Below are positions 35,651-43,419 of a stretch of DNA of 45,850 nt, one piece after another. The notes below the pieces were generated by a model that saw only the letters and a program-made list of their open reading frames with translations, was not told the DNA's origin and searched no databases. Within the stretch, counting starts at the first letter, position 1. Every line of letters starts with the position of its first letter. A program made the translations under genes and the position numbers. Source of the DNA: a virus. Location of the stretch: positions 1-45,850 of the IMG/VR virus record IMGVR_UViG_3300037070_001164. One strand, given 5' to 3'.

Positions 35651-36235
35651 CTAAGTTTTCACGAGCCCGTTCGCTCGCAATACGTTGAGATTGATTCGAC
35701 GTTCCATCTGCTTGTGCAGCTCGTCAGTGACCGCCGCGGCTCGTGGCGCGGCCAGATTGTTTTTCACGAATGCGCCGTATGCCGACACGCCTTTGATTTG
35801 GACGATTGGCAAGCGGCCTTTTCCGACTCGCTTGAAGGCGTTGCCCTTCCAACTGGTCTTCATCACTCCCGGCTTTGGTCCCTGAAATGCGCCATCGACT
35901 CGGCTCCGGCCGCCAGTCTTTGAGATTTTGTAAGTGACGCCTCGTTTGTCTTGCCGTGCTCCGAAGTGCCTCAATCCGAGCCGTGGAGTTTTCTTCAATG
36001 TGACCACTGCCGAAAGATTCGTTGCCGTCGCGTTTGCTCGGACGCTCAGCGGCTTTTCCGATTCATCCTTTTTCATCGCGACGACAGCCCGAATGTCGCG
36101 GCCCATTTCCAGTTTGGTTTTCTTCGCGACCTGATTGATTGCTCCGGCCAGTTCCTTCGTCAGTGACTTGCTCGCACTGATGCACGCCCCTGTGAGCCTT
36201 CTGAGTTGTGCCTTATTGATTTCGATGGCGAGCAC
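35651..36235 (-). CDS. Minor tail protein Z-like (tail completion)
   Basis: This 194-aa protein starts MLAIEINKAQLRRLTGACISASKSLTKELAGA. It shows the helical N terminus and basic central loop (TLKKTPRLGLRHFGARQDKRGVTYKISKTGGRSR) of the prophage minor tail protein Z family, ending with a helix around LHKQMERRINLNV. It probably completes the tail top for joining to the head. It lies just upstream of the tail tube gene. Confidence 0.7.
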   Translation of the reverse strand: MLAIEINKAQLRRLTGACISASKSLTKELAGAINQVAKKTKLEMGRDIRAVVAMKKDESEKPLSVRANATATNLSAVVTLKKTPRLGLRHFGARQDKRGVTYKISKTGGRSRVDGAFQGPKPGVMKTSWKGNAFKRVGKGRLPIVQIKGVSAYGAFVKNNLAAPRAAAVTDELHKQMERRINLNVLRANGLVKT

Positions 36236-36237
36236 GG

Positions 36238-36735
36238 CTAAGCCCTCACCGTGTACGGATCGCCTTCTGAAATTCGGTATGTGACGACAATCGGCACTGC
36301 CAATCCCTCATATCCGCCGTCCGATGTTGCCACTTGTGCCTGGAGGAACTCAGCGTTGATTGCATTACCGTCAAACTGGTGCCATGTCGCATTGGTGCGA
36401 ATCGCTCCGTGAATCGCCGCTTCTGCAACCTCCTCGTACAACTCGATCGACGTGTCGTCCTTTTCGCTCGGGGCGATATGGATCCGCACAAGAAACGTCT
36501 GCTGGTAGCAGATCGCCGGTGGATTACCGGGACAGTCCAATTCTGGAACACGTTCTGCATCACCCTTCGTCAAAACAATCAATCCGTGTTCCGGCGTGTA
36601 TGTGGCCAATCGTGTCGGCCGAACGACGTTGCGGAACACAAAGGCGTCATTCGGCTCTGTGATCAGTGTCTCAAGTCGCGACAGAATCTCGTCTGATATT
36701 CTGGATACGACTGGCCGCTCTGTGATCACCGGCAT
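36238..36735 (-). CDS. Tail terminator-like protein
   Basis: This 165-aa protein starts MPVITERPVVSRISDEILSRLETL. It contains the alpha/beta layout of gpU-like tail terminators (QTFLVRIHIAPSEKDDTSIELYEEVAEAAIHGAI, then VPIVVTYRIS). It overlaps the upstream gene by 10 nt and precedes the Z-like gene by 2 nt. The terminator role is inferred from size, fold pattern and the head-to-tail gene order. Confidence 0.6.
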   Translation of the reverse strand: MPVITERPVVSRISDEILSRLETLITEPNDAFVFRNVVRPTRLATYTPEHGLIVLTKGDAERVPELDCPGNPPAICYQQTFLVRIHIAPSEKDDTSIELYEEVAEAAIHGAIRTNATWHQFDGNAINAEFLQAQVATSDGGYEGLAVPIVVTYRISEGDPYTVRA

Positions 36736-37088
36736 ATCAGCACCAGCATCCCTTCGTCATGCTCCACGAGATATTGAATAGACCGTTTCTCTGCGGTATC
36801 TCCGATCCGAGCCGCCAGTTCAATTTTGTCACCTCCTGTATCCAATTCCGAACTGCTGATTCCTGTTGTCGAATCGTTTGCGACCCGAACTTCAAACTCC
36901 GTCAGAATCTGCTCGTCGGGATTGAATACAGCCACTTGCCTGCGTTCCACAATCGCCAGTATGGACCGTGGCTCGCGAACAGCGTCTGTGTGAAACCGAT
37001 GCGGATAATATGTGACTGTTTCAGCGTGGTGATCGCTGTTGAGAAACACATTAGCCGCATCGGTTACGATTCGTTCCGCCAGTGTCAT
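36726..37088 (-). CDS. Head-tail joining region protein, 120 aa
   Basis: This 120-aa protein starts MTLAERIVTDAANVFLNSDHHAETV. The middle has AIVERRQVAVFNPDEQILTEFEVRVAND, as in small stopper proteins which fill the head-tail junction with a beta barrel. Its stop overlaps the start of the terminator-like gene by 10 nt. No family assignment is possible by eye alone. Confidence 0.5.
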   Translation of the reverse strand: MTLAERIVTDAANVFLNSDHHAETVTYYPHRFHTDAVREPRSILAIVERRQVAVFNPDEQILTEFEVRVANDSTTGISSSELDTGGDKIELAARIGDTAEKRSIQYLVEHDEGMLVLICR

Positions 37089-37098
37089 TGCCTATCCT

Positions 37099-37743
37099 CT
37101 AGACAATCGGCAAGTACGCTTCGTGCCACGATACTCCGATCAACGCAGTGCCTACCGCAGTGCCGACAACTGCGTTCAAGCCGAGCGTTGCGCCCGGCCT
37201 GACTTGAATGCCGCCGTCTACTTCGGCGTACACGCCGTGCCCGATAGACGCAGCCGCCGAGGTTCCCGAACAGCCAACCGCTGCCCATTTGTTAGCAATC
37301 ATCGTCGTGACTGCCACCGCTCGCTTGGCCAGCCCGCCGTAAGTTTTACCGACAGGGCTGTTGATCAACTGTGCTGTGTCGTCAGTCAATGCCGCTGCAA
37401 TAGCAACCTGATAAATCAGCGTTGCTCCGGCCGCGGCAGCCTGCGATGTCAACGCGAAATACCAAATCGCATCAATCACCAACGTCATTCCAGGGTTTGG
37501 ATTGCCGTTGTAAAGTGCCAGCTCCGCTCGCGTCGTCGGCATCGCCGCAACAGGCGCAAACGCTGAGCCGGTTGCGATCTGGCACGTCCATGAGTTGCCC
37601 AATCGCGTGTACTCTGCCTTTGATGGCAAAGCGTTTGCGACCAGTACCTCACCACGCGGATTGATGCCGATCTGGCTTGTCGCGCCATCATTGTAATCCG
37701 GAACGCTTGCGCGCCGAACTAAGCCAAAAATTGGATCGCTCAT
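37099..37743 (-). CDS. Virion-region protein, unknown (214 aa)
   Basis: The start at 37743 (MSDPIFGLVRRASVPDYNDGAT) is favoured over the longer frame because the neighbour ends at 37746. The protein is Ala/Gly/Thr-rich and beta-like, with a VANALPSKAEYTRLGNSW element. This composition is frequent in head fibres or decoration proteins. It lies between capsid and joining genes. The role is inferred. Confidence 0.55.
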   Translation of the reverse strand: MSDPIFGLVRRASVPDYNDGATSQIGINPRGEVLVANALPSKAEYTRLGNSWTCQIATGSAFAPVAAMPTTRAELALYNGNPNPGMTLVIDAIWYFALTSQAAAAGATLIYQVAIAAALTDDTAQLINSPVGKTYGGLAKRAVAVTTMIANKWAAVGCSGTSAAASIGHGVYAEVDGGIQVRPGATLGLNAVVGTAVGTALIGVSWHEAYLPIV

Positions 37744-37745
37744 AA

Positions 37746-38456
37746 TTATCGAACTCCCCACACTCGAACGTAGTCAATCTCGAAAGCGTCCACGTTGGTA
37801 TCGCTTGTTTTCTGAAGCTGGAAAAACGGCTGAAGTCCAGCAGCGTAGGCTGACATCTTCATCGTCGTCGCTGCGCCAACTCTGACCAATGGGCCTGTAG
37901 CCAGTGATGCGTAATATTTCACATCGTTAAGGTTTGAGAAGTCGATCTTGAACTTGCACCATGTTGTGTCAACCATTGAAAAGCCGGTTGCCACGTCGTC
38001 ATTGGTATTTGTGGCATCGTCGTTTTCAATGACGACCGGAAGCGTTGCGCCCGTTGATGCCAGGCGGAAGATCGAAGCAATTGCAATCGAATCAATTGCG
38101 TCGTTCCTGTCTCCTGTCAGTCCCCACGCCACCGTGGTTGTCGTGTCCTTTGCCCCACCTGCACCAGCGACAAATCGACATCCGGCTTCGTACCCGCGTA
38201 CCTTGTTGATGTCGAATGCCAACTTGTCACCGAACGACAAGCAGACGTTCTGAGCCTCTCCCTGCGAGTCGAATTCTAGGCGGGCAACACCTGGTCTGAA
38301 CGATCCGGCCGTTTCGCCGTGATCGACTCGCGTGTACAACGGAGTGCCAGAGGACGACGTGTCTGTGATCACCCACGGATCAAGCCCAACAGTCGTGATT
38401 GTGCCACCTCCGATAAAGTCATCTTCGAAGCACCAGAAGTCCTGAATACCAGCCAT
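37746..38456 (-). CDS. Virion-region protein, candidate capsid decoration (236 aa)
   Basis: The start at 38456 (MAGIQDFWCFEDDFIGGG) has AGGGA 7 nt upstream. The DDFIGG opening and the beta-sandwich-type body (SMVDTTWCKFKIDFSNLNDVKYYA, FEIDYVRVWGVR) resemble jelly-roll or concanavalin-like phage proteins found just after the major capsid gene. Decoration of the capsid is likely, though binding of a surface glycan is possible. A GC-rich hairpin separates it from the capsid gene. Confidence 0.6.
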   Translation of the reverse strand: MAGIQDFWCFEDDFIGGGTITTVGLDPWVITDTSSSGTPLYTRVDHGETAGSFRPGVARLEFDSQGEAQNVCLSFGDKLAFDINKVRGYEAGCRFVAGAGGAKDTTTTVAWGLTGDRNDAIDSIAIASIFRLASTGATLPVVIENDDATNTNDDVATGFSMVDTTWCKFKIDFSNLNDVKYYASLATGPLVRVGAATTMKMSAYAAGLQPFFQLQKTSDTNVDAFEIDYVRVWGVR

Positions 38457-38522
38457 GTTCTTTTCCCTATTTCTGAAACAACGATCTTCGCATTCCGCTA
38501 CGTTGTGGAGTGCTTCCAAAGG

Positions 38523-38547
38523 CCGGCGGACCTAGGCGGCCCGCCGG
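38523..38547. other. GC-rich stem-loop between capsid and next gene
   Basis: CCGGCGG (38523-38529) and CCGCCGG (38541-38547) form a perfect 7-bp stem around an 11-nt loop, 20 nt after the capsid stop. No T-tract follows on the minus strand. It may limit read-through or protect the capsid mRNA 3' end. Confidence 0.45.
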
Positions 38548-38566
38548 ATATCATGCCACTGAAACA

Positions 38567-40783
38567 CTAAGCCCCAGCGTGCTTGTAAAGTCCGCGATAA
38601 TCGATTGCCGCAACGCCAAACGTCTGCCGAACCTTGTACTTGTAAAGATCCTTGTCAAAGTCCCATTCGTTCTCAAGAACTGGCGATTGCTCGCCTTCGA
38701 GGAACGTGATTTCGACCGTATCGACCTGGCTGTGATTGGCGGCAAAGTAAAACGCTGTCGAGCTATTTGCGTCGAGCAATGGCTCGACCACAACTCTCAA
38801 TGGTCGCTCTCCGTTCGGGCCGTAGATGTTTTTGATGTTACTGTTACCGACAGCACTTCCACCCGCTGCTGGATCCGACATCGACGCAACGAGAACCATT
38901 GCCGTTGCTGACAACACAGCAGGGACGATCAAGAACGCTGGTTGAATATTGAGAGTCACGTCTGATGTGATCCCCAGCCCCTTCTTGGTCATCATCGACA
39001 GAAACGCCGCATTGAGCGTCACAACGGTTGGAGCTGCCGAGCCTGTTGCGAGGTTCGCGTGACCACCAGCTGTTGTCTGTGCTGTCGCGTTGAACAGGGC
39101 TCCCGTGTCGGCCATTGCGGCATTTGCAGTCAGCACGCCGTAGACGGCCTGATTTTGCAAGCGGCGACACGCCGCCCCTTGCATTGCAGGGATGCGACTG
39201 ATGGCATCGAGGTCATCGTTGACAATGGTTTCCCATGTGATGGTAAACATATTGCCGTATTTGTTGATCTTGTAAGTTTCCCTCGCGTCACTCATCGGAG
39301 ATTCGGGATAATCTGTTCCCTCTGGAACCATTTGCGGAACGCCCATTTCGCTGAATCGAATACGATTCAGCGCCTTAAAGTCAGCAGTAGTTCCGGCATT
39401 TCGTGCCCACAGTTCCCAGGTGTATGGTGCCTCTTCATACCCTGCCAGCAGCGTTTTGTTGGCGGCGTCCAGAAGCAACTCAGGAAATGATCCGGTCGAG
39501 TGATAGGCATCGCGCTGGACACGGAAACGATTCATTGTTCCAGGGTGGCCCATCGCTACAAGCGCAACGTCTTTGGAAGCCATGCGGCGAACATCGCAAC
39601 CCATCTTCTCCGCGTACAACTCAGCCATGCGGCTCAGTTTCATGTTGAGAAAATCTTCGTGCCCTGGGGCTGGATTCGGAACAGCAACACCACGAAGGCT
39701 TGCCGTTCTGAATGATCGCATGATCAACCCATCGCGTGCGGCAGCGAATGTCTTATCATCTGCTGATGCGGTCATTGTGACACGATCGGTCGTCTGCCCG
39801 ACTGGCTTTGTGGCCATGCGAGCCAAAACCTTTTCACGCGCTGAGTTCAGGTCTGTGCCGGCGTCACACAGTTCATCAGCGTACGATCGCTCGATCTTGT
39901 GTGCCGTGCAAAGTGACTGGATTTCCTTGCGTCGTTTGGCGTCCGCCTGCAGAGCTCGGCTGATAGCCGCCTCAACGTCTTTTTCTTCAACTGGGTTCGC
40001 GTCAGTGGCCATTTGCTCAACTTTCTTTTCTTCTTCAGGAGGTGTGACTTCATCCATTTTTTCAACCGGCTTTTCAGTCGGCTTATCCGGTTTTGGAGGT
40101 TCGGCCGCAGGAGCCCCACCAATCTTTCCGACGACCCACGCCAGAATCTGATTTGGGTCGGTCATGCCTTCGGGGAGTCCCATTTCTGTGAGAGATCCCA
40201 GTAGAGCCTCATCCATTCGTGTCACCTTTCGATTGAGGTCTGTATAGGACCTGCGGACAGTAGAGAGCTCGTCCGCGCCAGTGGCACAGATCGATGCGTT
40301 ATGCGGCTGCCATCGCGTGTGAATAATGGCCGGGCCGTCTATGGTTGCGCCTCTGGATGTCGTGAACGTCTTCCCGTGCGGAATGAACAGAGACTCCAGT
40401 GGTACAGCTGTGATTGAAAAATCTGTTATGTGCCCATCGTTCATCCGCTGGCAAACCAGTTGTGCTTCAGGGTCGCTCGCAAAGACTGGCTGGCCGTGGA
40501 GCTCACCATTCACGACCTGCAGCCCGCGAATACTTCCGAGGATGTTTCGCACCGTGGAATCGTCGTGCGAATCCACGATTGGCATCTGCTGCTGATTCGT
40601 GCGAAGAACCACGCCTTCCATCAGCAGCACTTCATTGATCACATATCCCCGGTCTTCGTCATATCGCCGAACTGGTGACTCGGTCGCCACAACAACGTCC
40701 GTAACACCGTTCGTGAGTCCAACTGACCGAAGAATCAGCGGTTTGTTTTTCAGTGGAGGCAGTTTGCCTTTCTTACGCGGCAT
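38567..40783 (-). CDS. Prohead protease-scaffold-major capsid fusion
   Basis: The start at 40783 (MPRKKGKLPPLKNKPLILRSVG) has GGAGG 9 nt upstream. Residues about 15-170 form an HK97-type prohead protease: His73 in DSHDDSTVRNILGSI and Ser123 in ITDFSITAVP are the expected catalytic pair. An acidic Pro/Glu/Lys linker (about 225-290) is scaffold-like. Residues from about 370 to 738 form a major capsid domain (ETYKINKYGNMFTITWETIVNDD, RLQNQAVYGVLTAN, WDFDKDLYKYKVRQTFG). Encoding protease, scaffold and capsid as one 738-aa chain requires self-cleavage for assembly. The stop precedes a GC-rich hairpin. Confidence 0.82.
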   Translation of the reverse strand: MPRKKGKLPPLKNKPLILRSVGLTNGVTDVVVATESPVRRYDEDRGYVINEVLLMEGVVLRTNQQQMPIVDSHDDSTVRNILGSIRGLQVVNGELHGQPVFASDPEAQLVCQRMNDGHITDFSITAVPLESLFIPHGKTFTTSRGATIDGPAIIHTRWQPHNASICATGADELSTVRRSYTDLNRKVTRMDEALLGSLTEMGLPEGMTDPNQILAWVVGKIGGAPAAEPPKPDKPTEKPVEKMDEVTPPEEEKKVEQMATDANPVEEKDVEAAISRALQADAKRRKEIQSLCTAHKIERSYADELCDAGTDLNSAREKVLARMATKPVGQTTDRVTMTASADDKTFAAARDGLIMRSFRTASLRGVAVPNPAPGHEDFLNMKLSRMAELYAEKMGCDVRRMASKDVALVAMGHPGTMNRFRVQRDAYHSTGSFPELLLDAANKTLLAGYEEAPYTWELWARNAGTTADFKALNRIRFSEMGVPQMVPEGTDYPESPMSDARETYKINKYGNMFTITWETIVNDDLDAISRIPAMQGAACRRLQNQAVYGVLTANAAMADTGALFNATAQTTAGGHANLATGSAAPTVVTLNAAFLSMMTKKGLGITSDVTLNIQPAFLIVPAVLSATAMVLVASMSDPAAGGSAVGNSNIKNIYGPNGERPLRVVVEPLLDANSSTAFYFAANHSQVDTVEITFLEGEQSPVLENEWDFDKDLYKYKVRQTFGVAAIDYRGLYKHAGA

Positions 40784-42605
40784 TGGTTGCTGCCTCCGTT
40801 TCCGGCACTTCATTCAAATCCGTGTCAACTGTTCCATCTTGAGCGTCGCTGATCAGCGCACTTGCGGTTGCCTCAGTCAGTCCGAGCGTCTGAAGAAATA
40901 CGCGAGCCTTTGTTTCGCTTGCCGTACCCGCGATGAGTTCCGCCAGAATGTCCTCAATCGCCTTGCGGTTTCTACCCCACTGCAGGCGGGACATCTCCGA
41001 CATTTCGCCCGCTGGTTGATTCGCTGTAGCATCTCCACCAGGAACCACAGACGATGCCGCCATCTGCTGCGCTTCGGCACGCGAGTTCTCGATGTTAGCC
41101 ATGTCGACCGTCACGAGCCCGAGCTGCCGTTTCAGTTTTTCCTCTTTGGCTCGCTGGTAAAACACGTTCCGCCAGTTCTTCCCGCGCTGCCCGAGTTCGT
41201 CTTGATACGTGCTCTGAAACGATGTCAGGGCCTGATCTGATGCGGTTTGCTCGCTCTGCGGGTCAACCCATTCCCATGCTGGCGTCTGCCACTCAACAGC
41301 GGTTGCAACTCTGCGATCGTCAAGGATTTCCGTCATTGACGCGAAGCCATCAACGCCGGCTGTCGCTGCCTGATCGTTGAATCGATCCCAGATCGGATCG
41401 CACATATGGCCGACGATATACTTTTGCCATCGGCGAAATCGGCGACGGTCTTCCAACTGACTTGAGCGACTGCTGCCGTAATTTGTTTTACTGTAGTCGC
41501 GAGCCACTATTTCGTATGACAACCCCGTGCCCACAGAGATTCCCCGCAGCATTAAGTTGATCCACGGCTCTGATGCGGAGTTTGGCCGGCCGGGATTGAT
41601 GGATTCGACTGACTCGCCTGGCTGCAACCTCACCACCATTGCTGGTTCGAGATATTCAAACTGGTTGCCGTTGGCGTCCTCTGTCTCACAATCCGTCGAC
41701 GGCATGATTCCTGTGCCTGTGCGTCCGGTGGTTGTGATGGCAACCCCAAAGCATGACGCGACGGCGGACGCCTGAATCTCGTTGTCGACATAAACGCCAA
41801 GGTCTCGCAGCCAGGACATGACCGGCGCGAACCACGACACCCCGCGAGTTTGCCCGATGCGATCCACTCGATACAGATGCCGAATGTTCTTTGCCTCGAT
41901 TCGAACCGGCGCGGTGTTGCCGCTGACATATGGCCCGTTCGGATGCTCCGGATAAATCCAATATGCAATCGGCTTACCGAGTTCATCGAGCTCAACGCCG
42001 CGAACGATTTTATTGCCGCCAGCGTTACGAACCTTGTATGTGTCTTTTTCCGTTGCGAGCCGATCCGCTTCGATCAGTTCCAGGGCGAACGGAACAGGGC
42101 GATATATCCCGCGATACTTCTTTTCTGGCGTGTTTACCAGATGAATCAGGACTTCTCCCGCTTCGACGATCTCGCGCTGAGCCAGCTGCTGAATCTCAGT
42201 GAACGTCAGCCGCCCATTGACGTCGCAGACTTCGCACCACTCTTGCCACACTTTATCGCGACGCTCATTGACGTCTTCAATGTCGGTTCCTTCTGGCGTC
42301 TCAAACTGAGATTGTGCCGTGATGCCGCATCCGATGACGGACGAAACAATCGTGTCGACAACACCCCAGGCATAGGCGTTGTCGCGGACCAGCGCACGAG
42401 ACCAGGCCCGCAAAGCGTCCGCCCCGAATGGTCCGAGTAACTCACTGTCAGCCGCCTGATTACGTGGTTTCTTGCTGTTCGTCAGGCGATTTGCTTCTGC
42501 CCCGGCATACATCCGCTGCAGCGTGTTACGCTGATGCGTGCGACGGACAGCCGCCCCAGGAGAGAAGATGCCAACCAGTCGATCCAGTGTTGATCCGAGA
42601 TTCAT
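40773..42605 (-). CDS. Portal protein (lambda gpB-like)
   Basis: This 610-aa protein has the lambda-type portal signature: early RTHQRNTLQRMYAGAEANRLT then ADALRAWSRALVRDNAYAWGVVDTIVSSVIGCGI, followed by the wing and clip regions (REIVEAGEVLIHLV, LELIEADRLAT, IRHLYRVDRIGQTRGVSWFAPVM), and a helical C terminus with Ala-rich tail. The portal forms the dodecameric DNA gate. Its end overlaps the protease-capsid start by 11 nt, and its start overlaps the stop of the gpW-like gene by 4 nt. Confidence 0.88.
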   Translation of the reverse strand: MNLGSTLDRLVGIFSPGAAVRRTHQRNTLQRMYAGAEANRLTNSKKPRNQAADSELLGPFGADALRAWSRALVRDNAYAWGVVDTIVSSVIGCGITAQSQFETPEGTDIEDVNERRDKVWQEWCEVCDVNGRLTFTEIQQLAQREIVEAGEVLIHLVNTPEKKYRGIYRPVPFALELIEADRLATEKDTYKVRNAGGNKIVRGVELDELGKPIAYWIYPEHPNGPYVSGNTAPVRIEAKNIRHLYRVDRIGQTRGVSWFAPVMSWLRDLGVYVDNEIQASAVASCFGVAITTTGRTGTGIMPSTDCETEDANGNQFEYLEPAMVVRLQPGESVESINPGRPNSASEPWINLMLRGISVGTGLSYEIVARDYSKTNYGSSRSSQLEDRRRFRRWQKYIVGHMCDPIWDRFNDQAATAGVDGFASMTEILDDRRVATAVEWQTPAWEWVDPQSEQTASDQALTSFQSTYQDELGQRGKNWRNVFYQRAKEEKLKRQLGLVTVDMANIENSRAEAQQMAASSVVPGGDATANQPAGEMSEMSRLQWGRNRKAIEDILAELIAGTASETKARVFLQTLGLTEATASALISDAQDGTVDTDLNEVPETEAATNAA

Positions 42606-42817
42606 CGACTGGTCCTTTGCAATTTAGCCAGTCGAAATATGCCACCGCCGGATTCGCGATCCGCTTCAGCCTGAAGGATCCGCCGCTGCTCGAACAATGC
42701 TTTCAGGTCAAGCGTTGTGACAGTGCGCGATCCAATCGAGTAAGACGAGACGCCGCCTGTCAGCAGTGCTTCAATTGCAGCGTCAATTTGTGCGAGCAGG
42801 CTCGATGGTGTTGCCAT
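42602..42817 (-). CDS. gpW-like head-tail joining protein
   Basis: This 71-aa protein starts MATPSSLLAQIDAAIEALLTGG. It then has a short beta hairpin SSYSIGSRTVTTLDLKALFEQRRILQAEADRESGG, which follows the helix-hairpin-helix design of lambda gpW. Such proteins join the portal to the tail connector. Its position between terminase and portal genes agrees. The ATGA overlap with portal implies coupled translation. Confidence 0.75.
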   Translation of the reverse strand: MATPSSLLAQIDAAIEALLTGGVSSYSIGSRTVTTLDLKALFEQRRILQAEADRESGGGIFRLAKLQRTSR

Positions 42818-42874
42818 GCCTGCAGTGTTGCGGCATTGATCGCGGCGACGTAAGAGCAGGAGGGCGGGTTTATA

Positions 42875-43138
42875 CTATGGCGTGGTATTGGAAGTCAGCG
42901 GCGAATCACCACCCAATCCCATTGCGTTCAGAAATGCCATGTTGACTCGCTCGGCACATTCGCGGCCGATCCTGGCAAACGACTCTCGCGACCGCTCTGC
43001 ACAAGTCTTGCATTCAAACGACTGCCAATTGCCGCTTTCGTCTCGGGTCATCCCGAGGAATCCACCCTTGCCGAGATCAAAGATGTTGTCGCCTTTGTAG
43101 TGTGCGCCGCATTCAGGGCATGGATCCGTTGGATGCAT
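42875..43138 (-). CDS. Zinc-ribbon protein in packaging module
   Basis: The start at 43138 (MHPTDPCPECGAHYKGDNIF) overlaps the stop of the upstream gene as TGATG. Two CxxC groups, CPECG and CKTC, frame a beta segment, so the 87-aa protein should bind zinc. A C-terminal helix follows (RECAERVNMAFLNAM). It sits between terminase and gpW-like genes. A DNA-packaging role is possible but not shown. Confidence 0.55.
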   Translation of the reverse strand: MHPTDPCPECGAHYKGDNIFDLGKGGFLGMTRDESGNWQSFECKTCAERSRESFARIGRECAERVNMAFLNAMGLGGDSPLTSNTTP

Positions 43139-43419
43139 CACTCGATTTCCTTCCACGTCCCACCACAAAAACCGCACTTGCAGTATCGCGTCCTGCCTTG
43201 TGTACTATACACGCGAGAACACGACCTACCATTGATTTTCTCGTCCAAGTCGCGCAACCGCTGACACGCGCTGCACGCTCGCGGGACAAAGGACGTAACT
43301 CGCGGCTTCGGCTCATCGTTTGCGGAGACTAGCAACCCATCCGCCTGGTCGTTTCTTTGGCACTCCGTGGCGCTGACCTGCTGGTTTTCCTGCCGGTGGT
43401 TTCTGTGCGGCTTGTTCAT
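43138..43419 (-). CDS. Small zinc-binding protein in packaging module
   Basis: The start at 43419 (MNKPHRNHRQENQQVSATECQ) lies within the 3' end of the terminase gene. The C-terminal half has CSACQRL, then SCSRVYSTQGRTRYCKCGFCGGTWKE, a two-site zinc finger with basic loops. This pattern appears in small phage proteins beside terminases. It may bind DNA or the terminase. The stop overlaps the next ATG (TGATG). Confidence 0.6.
   Translation of the reverse strand: MNKPHRNHRQENQQVSATECQRNDQADGLLVSANDEPKPRVTSFVPRACSACQRLRDLDEKINGRSCSRVYSTQGRTRYCKCGFCGGTWKEIE

Noticed and set aside
43113-43316. 67-aa minus-strand frame overlapping the zinc-binding gene
   Set aside because: The other frame has clear Cys motifs and start/stop coupling, while this one has neither.
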